From the NCBI GenBank assembly GCA_017303575.1, contig JAFLCL010000004.1, positions 1 through 64,000 on the forward strand: 64,000 nucleotides of DNA, given 5' to 3'. The position numbers and the translations under genes are program-made. Within the stretch, counting starts at the first letter, position 1. The number at the start of each line of letters is the position of its first letter. Of the stretch, positions 44,460-53,452 are shown piece by piece. The stretch is from Deltaproteobacteria bacterium (lineage in GTDB: Bacteria; Myxococcota_A; Polyangia; Polyangiales; Sandaracinaceae). The notes beneath the pieces are model-generated. The model searched no databases. It was not told where the DNA came from and saw nothing but the letters and a program-made list of their open reading frames with translations.

Positions 44460-44483
44460 CCCCTCCCTGTGGGAGGGGCTCTT
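44460..44483 (+). terminator. Hairpin of repeat D, possible terminator
   Basis: CCCCTCCC-TGT-GGGAGGGG followed by CTCTTTG: an 8-bp GC-rich stem and a short T-run. The preceding CCTCCCCAA is also conserved in the copies at 41402 (inverted) and 49762, so it belongs to a dispersed element that might double as a terminator. Confidence 0.5.
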
Positions 44484-44595
44484 TGGGTGCTCGGACTCCT
44501 CACGATGACTCGCCCTACACAGTTGGCCTCTCTCCGGACGTCGACACCGCGTTCACGTCGACCACCGACTCGGCGGTTCAGCCATCTACGTCGGA

Positions 44596-45852
44596 TCAGA
44601 CACCCAGCACGCGGCGCACCAGGTCGAAGTCGGACGTGTCGCCGCGAGGCGAGGCTGCCTCCTCACGCTCCATCTCGTCGATGAAGCGTACGAGCATCAC
44701 CCGTCCGGACTTGGTCTTCGAGGCTTCGCGCGGAGAGATGCCGCGCAACATGGGAAGAGGTGTGTCGATCCAAGAGCGCCAGTGAGACTCCTCGAAGGCA
44801 CGGAACAAGTCTGCGGGCGTCTGGTTCGCGGCGAGCTCGGAGAGCACGAAAGGAGGCTCGGCGTCCACGGCAATGTCCTCGTGATCGCGGAGGCGATGAC
44901 GGACCGCCTCGAGGAGCCCGTGCTCCTTCAACGTCTCTTCGACGCGCGCGCGCGCAGCGTCGGCGCGGCGCACGGAGTTGGTCTCGATGACGAGCGCGCT
45001 CTCCTTCACCACCACGCGCGCGACCATCGCGGGGCCGAAGCGTGAGGGCATCTCGTACCGGGGCTCGAAGAGCGTGACGTGCGTGGTCGCGCCGTCCTCG
45101 TCGAGCTCCGCGAGCGGGAGGGTCGTGAGACGTGCGATGACCTCGGCGCGTCGCGCGGGATCGAGCGCGAAGTGATCGCGTGTCCACAGCAGCGGGTCGC
45201 CGTCGAGGTTCTCGATCTGCGGCTGCACCCTCGCGAACATCGCCTCGACGAAGTGCTGCCATCGCTGGAGCAGCTCCTCGGCCACGCCCGGCCCTCGCAC
45301 CTGCGCCACGCTCATCGCGCCCGGCTCGACGCCGCGCGCGCCGCACACCTTCTCCACGACCTCGGCGCCGAAGTCCGGCGGGACGGGCTGCGGGTGCGTG
45401 CCAGCCAAGAGCGAGAGGCCCTCGATGTCGACGACGCGCGCGAGCAGGAACACCGAGGGGAACACACCCTCGCTCGCCACTTCGTCCTGCACCGTGCGCA
45501 CGGCGCCAGTGAGTCGATCGATCGCCGTGAAGCCCACGCCAGGCTGCACCTCGGTCACCTGCCACGCCGACAGCCACGATCGCATGCTCGCCTCGAGCCA
45601 CGCGCGCTGACGCGCGTCGAGCGTGTGACCACGCTCGCGCAAGAAGACGTCGACGACGCGTTCTTCGCCTTCGAAGCGACACTCGTAGAGCATCCACGCC
45701 ACCACGACCCCGAGCTCGTCTTCGGCAGGCTGGAACCCGAGGATCTCGTCGGGGCGAAACGACGGAGCGCGAGGATCCAACCAGTCGAGGATCTCGTCGG
45801 TGAGCCGGTTGCTGACCGAGTGCCAGGAGGGGAGGTCCGCCGCGTCCGCCAT
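44596..45852 (-). CDS. Hypothetical protein with MbcA/ParS-like C-terminal region
   Basis: About 418 residues, no signal peptide. The final ~65 residues (WIDTPLPMLRGISPREASKT, then RFIDEMER) resemble the C-terminal domain of MbcA/ParS/Xre antitoxins, also found at the end of some large proteins with unrelated front parts. The front part is not recognised; it has a possible helical repeat and no catalytic motif. The ATG at 45852 has a TAGCGA hexamer 7 nt upstream. There is no RES toxin neighbour, so an antitoxin role is unlikely. Confidence 0.55.
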   Translation of the reverse strand: MADAADLPSWHSVSNRLTDEILDWLDPRAPSFRPDEILGFQPAEDELGVVVAWMLYECRFEGEERVVDVFLRERGHTLDARQRAWLEASMRSWLSAWQVTEVQPGVGFTAIDRLTGAVRTVQDEVASEGVFPSVFLLARVVDIEGLSLLAGTHPQPVPPDFGAEVVEKVCGARGVEPGAMSVAQVRGPGVAEELLQRWQHFVEAMFARVQPQIENLDGDPLLWTRDHFALDPARRAEVIARLTTLPLAELDEDGATTHVTLFEPRYEMPSRFGPAMVARVVVKESALVIETNSVRRADAARARVEETLKEHGLLEAVRHRLRDHEDIAVDAEPPFVLSELAANQTPADLFRAFEESHWRSWIDTPLPMLRGISPREASKTKSGRVMLVRFIDEMEREEAASPRGDTSDFDLVRRVLGV

Positions 45853-45926
45853 GGGACCATCGCTACACGAGACGACGTGCGCTGACAACGACGACCGCGT
45901 CGTGGCCGCATCGCTCGTCTGACGGT

Positions 45927-47255
45927 TCAGGGGACGGGGTCGAGGGAGCGGCGCACGATGGTCACTTCCGAGGCGTCGTCGTCGAGCGAAGCGAGGACGA
46001 GCTCGCGGTCCGTCAGCGTGAACGTCGTGTTGCGCGGCAGCGGCCCGACCACGTCGTCGTCGAGTCGCACGTAGGCGTGGGCGTCATCGCCGTGTTGGAA
46101 CGCGAAGTGGTACCCGTCGCGCGAGACGGCGACCACCTCGTGATCCTCACGGCGTGCGCTCGCCGTCGGATACCCAAAGGGACCGAAGCTGCGGTCGCCC
46201 ACGTGGAAGGTGTACCGGTCGCTCGCGCGGTCGAGCGTGAAGAGACACGCGAAGCTTCGTGTCGTCACGCGCACACTCGAGCCCATCTCCCAGTCGATCG
46301 ACGTCGGCAGCACGCGCTCGTGACCGTCGAGCACCGCGAAGGCCTCGCTCGTCTCGCCACGCGCGCGCTCGGCGGCCCACAGCAAGTGCGCGCCGTCAGG
46401 CGACCACCACGGGCCGTCGCTGTAGCCGAGGCCGTCGTGTCGCACGCCGTCGACGAAGAAGCCCGACCGGTCGCCGTCGTCGTACGCGAACGCGAGACGA
46501 TCGCCGCGGGGTCCCGTGCATCGCTCGAGGCTGCGAACGCGGGTGAACGCGCCGACGATCGCTCCGTCGCCGAGCCGCACCTCCGTGCGCCAGCGATCGA
46601 GCTCCACGCTCATCACGAGTCGACCGTCGCGACCGAGCTCGACGCGAGGACGGGTCGTGAACGGACCGATCACACGGTCGTCGTGGAGCACCTCCGAGAC
46701 ACCGTCACGGCCATCCACGAGGGCGACGCTTCCGTGCGCGACGTGAACGTTCGGGCGCGAGGTTCGACATGGGAGGGCGCGGCCGTCGATCCACACGCGC
46801 CATGCCTCGCCGAGACGCACGACGCCGACGAGGTGCGCGCCGTGCCACGCGAGCGAGGCGATCTCGTCGAACGGTCCGACGGGCTCCTCTCCTTCGCGGT
46901 CGATCCACCATGCACCCCGTCGCTTCGCGAAGTACGCGAAGCGATCGTCGCCGCGACGGAACGCAAAGCGCGACACACGCGCGTCCTCCTGCGGCTCGCT
47001 CCACACGTCTCGCTGGGCATCGCTCGTCACCACGCGGACGAGCCGACCCTGCCGAACGATCGCTGCACGTCGCGACGCGCCGGCGGACCAGTGCCGCTCC
47101 GGCGATCGCCCACGCAGCCACACGACGTCCGGGAGCTCGCGGCCGCTCGACACGCAGCGCTCGCGATCGCCCTCGTGCACCGACGCGATCACGTGCGCGC
47201 CGTCGCTCGAGAGATCGAGCCGGACGCGACCGTCGTTCGCGAATGGGAGCTTCAT
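45927..47255 (-). CDS. Beta-propeller (TolB/WD-like) hypothetical protein
   Basis: 442 residues with no signal peptide. The sequence repeats blade-like units (DGRVRLDLSSDGAHVIASVH, GDDRFAYFAKRRGAWWIDRE, SPDGAHLLWAAERARG, SRDGYHFAFQHGDD), suggesting a six- or seven-bladed propeller in the cytoplasm. No enzymatic motif seen. It lies 18 bp downstream of the lipoprotein gene at 47274 on the same strand and may share its transcript. Confidence 0.65.
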   Translation of the reverse strand: MKLPFANDGRVRLDLSSDGAHVIASVHEGDRERCVSSGRELPDVVWLRGRSPERHWSAGASRRAAIVRQGRLVRVVTSDAQRDVWSEPQEDARVSRFAFRRGDDRFAYFAKRRGAWWIDREGEEPVGPFDEIASLAWHGAHLVGVVRLGEAWRVWIDGRALPCRTSRPNVHVAHGSVALVDGRDGVSEVLHDDRVIGPFTTRPRVELGRDGRLVMSVELDRWRTEVRLGDGAIVGAFTRVRSLERCTGPRGDRLAFAYDDGDRSGFFVDGVRHDGLGYSDGPWWSPDGAHLLWAAERARGETSEAFAVLDGHERVLPTSIDWEMGSSVRVTTRSFACLFTLDRASDRYTFHVGDRSFGPFGYPTASARREDHEVVAVSRDGYHFAFQHGDDAHAYVRLDDDVVGPLPRNTTFTLTDRELVLASLDDDASEVTIVRRSLDPVP

Positions 47256-47273
47256 CGACCCGCGCGGTCCTGT

Positions 47274-47873
47274 TCAGGGGCAGGGTGCGGCCATGTCCCA
47301 CTCTTCGCGGGAGCGGAAGATGCCATCGGGTGTCTCGATGACCGGATCGCAGCCGTCGGCGCGGAACTCGATGTAGCCGGTGCGACGGCCGCAGCGCAGG
47401 AGCGACACGCTCATCGCCGCGCGCCACACGCAGCTGTCCTCGCAGGACGAGCCGGCGATCGCCTCGGCGACGGTCGCGTAGCGCTCGCCGTCGGTGCCCG
47501 TCGCGTACGGCGGGCAGGCCTCGGCGCCTTCGATCGCGGTCCAGTTGCGCACGTAGTCGTAGGCATCGACGCAGTACACGATCAGCGGCTCGTCGAGGTA
47601 CGTGCACCCCGTGTCGATCGGAGGACCGGCATCGTCGCGCTCGACGTACGCATCGCCGCCACGTGCGGTGTCGACGAATTCCCGTGCATCGAGGCTCGCG
47701 GGCGCGTCGTCGCTCGAGGGTGCATCGACGCTCGACGCTGCGTCCTCCGCAGTGCCTGCGTCCTCGGCCGCGCGCGCGTCGACGCGCGTGCCGGCGTCGC
47801 CATCGCCCGGTCCATCACCGCAGGCGGCCAGAGAGAGAACGAGCGCGAGGCACGAGAAGCGAGTCGTGTTCAT
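47274..47873 (-). CDS. Asp/Ala-linker lipoprotein
   Basis: 199 residues. Lipobox SLAAC, ~65-residue Asp/Ala-rich linker, then a ~110-residue domain with six cysteines (CTYLDEPLIVYCVDAYDY, CEDSCVW, CGRRTGYIEF). The domain is not recognised. A CATCCT hexamer, a variant of the leaderless signal, is 6 nt before the ATG at 47873. Confidence 0.7.
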   Translation of the reverse strand: MNTTRFSCLALVLSLAACGDGPGDGDAGTRVDARAAEDAGTAEDAASSVDAPSSDDAPASLDAREFVDTARGGDAYVERDDAGPPIDTGCTYLDEPLIVYCVDAYDYVRNWTAIEGAEACPPYATGTDGERYATVAEAIAGSSCEDSCVWRAAMSVSLLRCGRRTGYIEFRADGCDPVIETPDGIFRSREEWDMAAPCP

Positions 47874-47947
47874 CGCGCGAGGATGACAGGCACACCGCGC
47901 AGTGCACGGCCGACCTCGCCGCGCGAGCAGCAACTTCCTGACCCTCG

Positions 47948-48100
47948 CTGAGCCCTCTGACTCAAGTCAGGGGCTCCGTCGCAGAGCGGCGCAGGGACAA
48001 GCCCTTCGGGCTACGTGGGTCGTCCAGAGAAGCCCGCAGGGCTTGCGTCGTTGCGACGCCTTGGAGCCCCCAGCTTCAGCTGGCGGGCCTCGCGCGGTCT
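47948..48100. repeat. Cluster of intergenic hairpins
   Basis: Four hairpins in ~150 bp: GAGCCCTCTGACT-CA-AGTCAGGGGCTC, AAGCCC-TTC-GGGCT, AAGCCC-GCA-GGGCTT and GAGCCCCCAGCT-TC-AGCTGGCGGGC. The first and last are alike in plan and probably belong to one repeat family. They lie downstream of lipA and upstream of the lipoprotein gene at 47873. Confidence 0.6.
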
Positions 48101-48144
48101 CGTCCCGAACACGGAGGCGTTCTCTCGTTCAGCAAGAGAAGCGA

Positions 48145-49128
48145 TCAAGGAAGAACGCTGAGGCGAGTCTTCTTGCCGTAGCGGTCTTCGAATGCCTGGC
48201 CGCCGTGCTGCTCGGCTGCGCTCGCGTCGCCGCCGAGGATGCCGCGCAAGAACGCTTCGGCCGCGCGGTAGCTCGAGCGCACGAGCGCGCCGCTCGCGAC
48301 GTAGCGGAAGCCCATCGAGAGGCCCGCGTCGCGGAACGCATCGAACTCGCGCGGCTCCACGTAGCGGACGACCTCGGCGTGCTTGGGCGTGGGGCGCAGG
48401 TACTGGCCGATCGTGAGCACGTCGACGCCCGCGTCGCGCAGGCCCTGCATCGCCTCGAGCACGTCGGCTTCGGTCTCGCCGCAGCCCACCATGAGGGAGC
48501 TCTTGGTGACCTCGGCGCCCTCTTCCTTGGCCCAGCGCAGCACGTCGATCGATCGCTGCCAGCTGCAGCGCGCGTCGCGCATCTTGCGCTGGAGCGCAGG
48601 CACGACCTCGACGTTGTGCGCGAACACGTCGGGGCGTCCCTCGCGCACGAGCGTCGCGACATCGTTGCGCACGCCCTGGAAGTCACCGACGAGCGTCTCG
48701 ACGAGCAGCTTCGGGCTGTAGTGCTTGATGCGCTGCACCGTGCGCGCGACGTGCTCGGCGCCACCATCGAGGAGATCGTCGCGGTCGACCATGGTGAGGA
48801 CGACGTACGCGAGATCGAGCTCCCCGAGCGCGCGCCCCGTGTTCTCGGGCTCGCGTGGATCGACGACGCCACCCGGATCGCCCGTCGACACCGCGCAGAA
48901 ACGACAGCCGCGCGTGCACGTCTCGCCGAGGATCATGATCGTCGCGGTGCCCTCACCCCAGCACTCGCCGATGTTCGGACAGCGCGCCTCTTCACACACC
49001 GTGTGGAGATCGAGCTTTCGGAACGTGCGCTTGAGCGACTCGTAGCGCTCACCGCCGGGCAAACGCACACGCAGCCAGTCGGGCTTCTTGCGCGGCAGCG
49101 GCTCGGGCGTGACGGTCTCGTCGGACAT
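48145..49128 (-). CDS. lipA: Lipoyl synthase
   Basis: 327 residues. Both iron-sulfur motifs are intact: the N-terminal auxiliary cluster CEEARCPNIGEC (~residues 46-57) and the radical-SAM CTRGCRFCAVSTG (~72-84). Further marks are LGELDLAYVVLTMVDRDDL and SSLMVGCGET. It inserts two sulfur atoms into octanoyl groups on lipoyl domains of dehydrogenase complexes and the glycine-cleavage H protein. No lipB is next to it in the window. Confidence 0.95.
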   Translation of the reverse strand: MSDETVTPEPLPRKKPDWLRVRLPGGERYESLKRTFRKLDLHTVCEEARCPNIGECWGEGTATIMILGETCTRGCRFCAVSTGDPGGVVDPREPENTGRALGELDLAYVVLTMVDRDDLLDGGAEHVARTVQRIKHYSPKLLVETLVGDFQGVRNDVATLVREGRPDVFAHNVEVVPALQRKMRDARCSWQRSIDVLRWAKEEGAEVTKSSLMVGCGETEADVLEAMQGLRDAGVDVLTIGQYLRPTPKHAEVVRYVEPREFDAFRDAGLSMGFRYVASGALVRSSYRAAEAFLRGILGGDASAAEQHGGQAFEDRYGKKTRLSVLP

Positions 49129-49222
49129 CGGACCGAGACTCTGGGTGGCCGACCTCGCGATCGCAAGGCCCACGCTGCCCGCGGGAGGGAAGACGAGGCC
49201 GGGTGGGAGTCGTCCATGCGCG

Positions 49223-49663
49223 ATGCGCGCCGCTTCGATGCTCTGCCTCGCGTTCGTATGCGTCGCGGCCAGCGTGGCGCGTCCGAGCGCGGCGCAGGAC
49301 TGCACCTCGGGCGACCGCACGGCGATCGCGGCCGAAGAGCTCGCGCGCTCGGGCACGCCGCTGATGCGCGCTGCCGCCCGTCACTTCCGACGATCGATCG
49401 CGCCGACGATCCCGCGCGGCTGGCCCCGTCGTCTGCGCGTGCTGACGGCCGGAGACACGACGATGTCGGTGACCGAGGCTGCGGCGTGCATCGGCTACTT
49501 CGAGGGCCGAGCGACCACGCTGCGTCGCGTGCGGCCCGACGCGCGCATCTCGTGGGTCTTCCTCGAGCTCTTCCACGAAGCCGACGGCGAGAGCGACTAC
49601 CTCGTCTTCCTCGACGAGCGTCTGCGCGTCGTGCGCGACGTGCGCCTGCACGACCATCCGTGA
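49223..49663 (+). CDS. Small exported protein of unknown function
   Basis: About 146 residues. Signal peptide (MLCLAFVCVAASVARPSAAQD) followed by a compact alpha/beta domain (RLRVLTAGDTTMSVTEAAAC, RISWVFLELFHEADGESDYL). Start at the ATG at 49223, with the ATG at 49238 possible. Divergent from lipA. Not recognised. Confidence 0.6.
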   Translation: MRAASMLCLAFVCVAASVARPSAAQDCTSGDRTAIAAEELARSGTPLMRAAARHFRRSIAPTIPRGWPRRLRVLTAGDTTMSVTEAAACIGYFEGRATTLRRVRPDARISWVFLELFHEADGESDYLVFLDERLRVVRDVRLHDHP

Positions 49664-49761
49664 CCCTCGGCCCGCAGAGCCGAAGGACGTGCACGCTCGT
49701 GCGCGCGACGGGTTGTGTCCGAAGCTCGTGTGCAGGACGAGCGTGTTCTGGCCGGCCGCGC

Positions 49762-49935
49762 GGACCCTCCCCAACCCCTCCCACGGGAGGGGCTTCTTCA
49801 GTTGCTCGACAACCCGGGGGGCTCGTCCCCGCCGCAGGTCGCCTATGGCGACGTGAACGCGATGCGGGGAGCGACTCGAATGAGGCCCTTGTTGTGAGGC
49901 CCCATGGCGTAGGGCGGGGGCTCGTCCCCCGCCGC
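49762..49935. repeat. Dispersed repeats D and C
   Basis: Repeat D (GACCCTCCCCAACCCCTCCC, then GGGAGGGGCTTC, stem 49775-49792) is followed by a diverged C-like piece at ~49812 and a full repeat C copy (GTAGGGCGGGGGCTCG... 49908-49935). Same families as at 41402-41600 and 44452-44483. Confidence 0.8.
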
Positions 49936-49954
49936 CTGTCACGCGCGGCCTCCG

Positions 49955-51265
49955 CTACGAGGCAGTCACGTAGAAGTAGACGATGCACATCTCGTCGCCG
50001 GTGCCTTCGCCCCACGTGATCATCTCGGACTCCTCCATCGTGTTGAAGTCGCAGGTCACGCGGACCGTGTCGCCGCGGGCCACGTCGAAGGGGCTCGAGT
50101 AGTAGTAGCCGAGCTGCCAGTTGAAGTCCCAGCGCGGTAGCTCCGTGAGGCACTGCGCGTCGCTCGCGCCGCTGCGGATCAGCTCGGCGCGCGCGCCGAT
50201 CCCGCGCTGGTGCATGTGCGGGAAGATGCCGTACACGCGGATGTTCGCGGGCACGCGCTGCTCGATCGTCTGCGACACCGAGGCCATGCGCGGCGGCAGG
50301 CGCAGGTTCGCGGGATCGGCGATCGGCGTGATCAGCGCGGGTGTGACGCCCGAGGCCACGCTGCTCAGGTGGATGCGCGTGCGATCGGGGTGAGCGCCCG
50401 CGGTGAGCGTGTTGTAGTGGACCTGGATCACCGCGGGCCAGCTGCCCACACGCACGCCCGTGCCCGCGGGGAAGTGCTGCGCGCCGCTGCCCGGCGCCCA
50501 CAGCGCGACGGGATACGTCGAGGCGCCGATGCCGCCGCGGCAGTCGTAGCCGAGCGCTGCGTCTTCGCCCTCGAGGCCCATGACGGTGGCGGCCGCGGCT
50601 TCGTTGCTGGGCTCGTAGAGGATCACGTGGTGCACGACGCGCGCGTCGCCGGGGACGACCTCGTAGCCGGTCACGAACTGATCGCCGACCGCGCTCATGT
50701 CGACCACGAAGCAGCGGAAGCTGTCGACCTCCGTGGCGCTCGGCATCCACTCGGCGCCCACGTCGAGCGTCGTCGTGATCTCCGAGGGTGACAGCGACGG
50801 CGGCAGCATCGGCGTCGGGGGCTCGATGCTCGGATCGCCTTCGGGCATCCCGATCTCGTACCAGCGCGCGAGCGTCGCGAGCTCGTCGTCCGAGAGCCAT
50901 CGCGCGTCGCGGTACGTGTTGCACTCGCCCGAGTTGTCGGCGAGGAACGGCGGCATGATGCGCTGCTCGGTGACCTCGACGATGCGACCCCCGAACGCCT
51001 GCGCGAGCGCGTAGCTGTCGAGCGCGAAGGGCGCGATGCCTCCGGTCACGTGGCAGCCCGTGCAGTGCTCCGCGAGGATCGGCCGCACCTCGCCGGTGTA
51101 CGTCGGTCCGCTCGACGGGCCGGCATCGTCGGTGCTCGCCCCGGGCGCGTCGGGGCGAGGGCCCGCGTCGGTCGTGTCCATCGGAGTGGTCGGACAACCC
51201 GCGACGAGCGGCACGCCGAGGACGAGGGACGTGAGCGGCAGCGCGCGGAGGAGCATCGAGGTCAT
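49955..51265 (-). CDS. Copper type II monooxygenase-like lipoprotein with c-type heme motif
   Basis: About 436 residues. Lipobox LVAGC, Asp/Ala linker, then EHCTGCHVTGG, a CXXCH heme site (~residues 66-74). The C-terminal ~280 residues match the Cu type II ascorbate-dependent monooxygenase fold, with histidines at DARVVHHVILYEP, VIQVHYNT and FPHMHQRGIGAR that serve as copper ligands. It is probably an outer-membrane or periplasmic redox enzyme; substrate unknown. The ATG at 51265 starts the signal peptide. Confidence 0.82.
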   Translation of the reverse strand: MTSMLLRALPLTSLVLGVPLVAGCPTTPMDTTDAGPRPDAPGASTDDAGPSSGPTYTGEVRPILAEHCTGCHVTGGIAPFALDSYALAQAFGGRIVEVTEQRIMPPFLADNSGECNTYRDARWLSDDELATLARWYEIGMPEGDPSIEPPTPMLPPSLSPSEITTTLDVGAEWMPSATEVDSFRCFVVDMSAVGDQFVTGYEVVPGDARVVHHVILYEPSNEAAAATVMGLEGEDAALGYDCRGGIGASTYPVALWAPGSGAQHFPAGTGVRVGSWPAVIQVHYNTLTAGAHPDRTRIHLSSVASGVTPALITPIADPANLRLPPRMASVSQTIEQRVPANIRVYGIFPHMHQRGIGARAELIRSGASDAQCLTELPRWDFNWQLGYYYSSPFDVARGDTVRVTCDFNTMEESEMITWGEGTGDEMCIVYFYVTAS

Positions 51266-51429
51266 GCGCCGCGGTTCGCACGACGCATGCCGCGCGCCCG
51301 ACCTGCGATCACTCGGTGTTCCTCCGCGACGGTGGGGGATGCGTCCTTCGGGAGTGAAGGTTCGATCCCTCACCTCCCGATCGGCTGAAAAGGAGGGCGA
51401 TCGCGCGATCGTGGCGCGTGGGCTCGGGT

Positions 51430-51435
51430 TAGGCT
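51430..51435 (+). promoter_or_regulatory. -10-like hexamer TAGGCT, leaderless start
   Basis: TAGGCT is 7 nt before the ATG at 51443. Confidence 0.55.
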
Positions 51436-51442
51436 CGCGCTC

Positions 51443-52759
51443 ATGTCGACGGTGCCGCACGCCTCCGTTCCTCGTCTTCCGGTGCGCACGATCCGCGTCG
51501 AGGTGATCGAAGGCGTCGACCGAGGAGCGCATGCGTCGGGTGATCGCCTCGCGATCGGGACGGCGGAGGGCAACGACCTGCGCCTCACCGATGCGCGCGT
51601 CTCGCGCTTCCACGTGGAGCTCGGCGCGGCAGGCGCGTCCGTGCGCGTGCGTGACCTCGGCAGCACCAACGGCACGCGCGTGGGCGCCGTGACGATCGAG
51701 CGAGGCGAGATCGCCCTCGGTGCCTCGAACCTCGGCGCGAGCCTCGAGATCGGCGCCACGAAGATCCGCATCACCGACGCCGAGCTCACGAGCGTCGAGA
51801 CCGCCGAGGAGCCGCGCTTCGGTCCGTTGCTCGGCCGATCAGCGGTCATGCGTCGCCTCATGGCCCGCCTCGACAAGGTCGCCGCGAGCGAGACGTCGGT
51901 GCTCCTCGTGGGTGAGTCGGGCACCGGCAAGGAGCTCGCTGCGCAGGCGATCCACGAGCGATCGGCGCGCGCGAAGGAGCCCTTCGTCGTCGTCGACTGC
52001 GGCGCGATCGCGCCCACGCTGGTGGCCTCGGAGCTCTTCGGTCACGAGCGTGGATCGTTCACCGGCGCCGAGCGCACGAGCCACGGCGCGTTCGAGCGTG
52101 CGGCGCGCGGCACGCTGTTCATCGACGAGGTGGGCGAGCTCCCGCTCGCGCTCCAGACGACGCTCCTCGGTGTGCTCGAGCGCAAGCGCTACCGCCGCGT
52201 CGGCGGCGACCGTGACCTCGTCAGCGAGGCGCGCGTGATCGCGGCGACGAACCGCGACCTCCGCGCCGAGGTCAACGCAGGACGGTTCCGCCTCGACCTC
52301 TACTACCGGCTCGCGGTGGTCACGCTCGATCTGCCGCCGCTGCGCGATCGCAGCGAGGACCTGCGGCTGCTCGTCGAGCACTTCCTGCGCGAGCTCGGCT
52401 CGAGCGCGGAGGTGGAGGACGTGTTCGACGCCGACGCGATCGCGGAGCTCGAGCGTCACGCGTTCCCCGGCAACGTGCGCGAGCTCAAGAACCTCGTCGA
52501 AGCGACGCTCACGCTCGGCGAGGCTCCGAGCCTCGCGTCACGGCCCTCGACGTCGCCCTCCTTGCCCGACGACGTGACCGACGCGCGCCTCGACCTGCCG
52601 TTCCGCGATGCCAAGCGCGAGATCGTCGACGCGTTCGAGCGTCGCTACCTCACGCGCTGGCTCGATCGCACGGGCGGCAACGTCGCGAAGGTGGCGCGAG
52701 AGAGCGGGCTCGATCGCAGCTACGTCACCGACCTCGTGCGCAAGCACGGGCTCCGTTAG
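51443..52759 (+). CDS. FHA-domain sigma-54-dependent transcriptional activator
   Basis: 438 residues. FHA domain (~20-105) with phosphothreonine-binding marks SRFH (54-57) and STNG. AAA+ domain (~125-350) with Walker A GESGTGKE (~157-164), Walker B LFIDEVGEL and the sigma-54 loop as GSFTGA (~204-209) instead of the usual GAFTGA. The C-terminal Fis-type helix-turn-helix (~385-435) contains GNVAKVARESGLDRSYV. It probably opens sigma-54 promoters in response to Ser/Thr phosphorylation; the kinase at 56421 is a candidate upstream partner by proximity only. Confidence 0.9.
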   Translation: MSTVPHASVPRLPVRTIRVEVIEGVDRGAHASGDRLAIGTAEGNDLRLTDARVSRFHVELGAAGASVRVRDLGSTNGTRVGAVTIERGEIALGASNLGASLEIGATKIRITDAELTSVETAEEPRFGPLLGRSAVMRRLMARLDKVAASETSVLLVGESGTGKELAAQAIHERSARAKEPFVVVDCGAIAPTLVASELFGHERGSFTGAERTSHGAFERAARGTLFIDEVGELPLALQTTLLGVLERKRYRRVGGDRDLVSEARVIAATNRDLRAEVNAGRFRLDLYYRLAVVTLDLPPLRDRSEDLRLLVEHFLRELGSSAEVEDVFDADAIAELERHAFPGNVRELKNLVEATLTLGEAPSLASRPSTSPSLPDDVTDARLDLPFRDAKREIVDAFERRYLTRWLDRTGGNVAKVARESGLDRSYVTDLVRKHGLR

Positions 52760-52780
52760 CCTGGTCGAGGGACCTCTGGC

Positions 52781-53452
52781 TCACCGAGAGGTCACTGGAT
52801 CTTGTCCCGTGAGGAAGAGCGCGCAGGCGAGCGCGCTCTGGCCGCACTCGTCGTCGAAGGCGTCGAGATCGAGGAGGACCGTGCCCTCGACGGAGTCGAG
52901 CTGCGCGGGGCAGCTGTACGCGCAGCCGAAGATCGCGCGCGCCTGGAGGCCCTCGCGCTCGACGTCCTCGCAGCGCTGCGCGACACCGACCATCCGGATC
53001 ATCACCGGACCGTCGGGGGCTTCCTCGAGGATCACGCCTTCCGACGCGCGACGGATCGCCTCGTCGGCGACCTCGACCGTGCGACCCACGTCGCTGGTCA
53101 CGCACACGTCCACGTCGAAGCAGCGGCGCACCACGACCTCGCAGCGCGATGCGTCGCAATACGAGGCGATGGAGCCCGCGCGGCAGCTGGGGATGCCATC
53201 GGTCTCGACGAAGTCGAAGACGAACGCGGCCGCTCGGCACACGCCCTCGGCGCAGGTGCTCGTGCACGGAGGCGCGAGGGGCGCCGTCTGCTCGAGCAAG
53301 TACGGCGCGCCGCCCATCGCGCTCGGCGCGCGACAGTAGAAGCCGGCGGGCGGGCCGCCCGGACCTGCGGCGAGGTCGAGGAGCACGTCGTGCTCCACCA
53401 CGCAGCCTCCGAGCCCGAGCGCCAGCGCGAACACGATGCGCCGTGCGGTCAC
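52781..53452 (-). CDS. Lipoprotein of unknown function
   Basis: About 223 residues. Lipobox LGLGGC, then a domain with about ten cysteines (CTSTCAEGVC, CDASRCEVVVRRC, CGQSALACALF). Not recognised. The GTG start overlaps the upstream PEGA-protein stop as GTGA, so the two are co-translated. Confidence 0.65.
   Translation of the reverse strand: MTARRIVFALALGLGGCVVEHDVLLDLAAGPGGPPAGFYCRAPSAMGGAPYLLEQTAPLAPPCTSTCAEGVCRAAAFVFDFVETDGIPSCRAGSIASYCDASRCEVVVRRCFDVDVCVTSDVGRTVEVADEAIRRASEGVILEEAPDGPVMIRMVGVAQRCEDVEREGLQARAIFGCAYSCPAQLDSVEGTVLLDLDAFDDECGQSALACALFLTGQDPVTSR

Noticed and set aside
44596..45852. Toxin-antitoxin system (MbcA/ParS-like C-terminus)
   Set aside because: The protein is far too long for an antitoxin and no RES-domain or other toxin gene is next to it.
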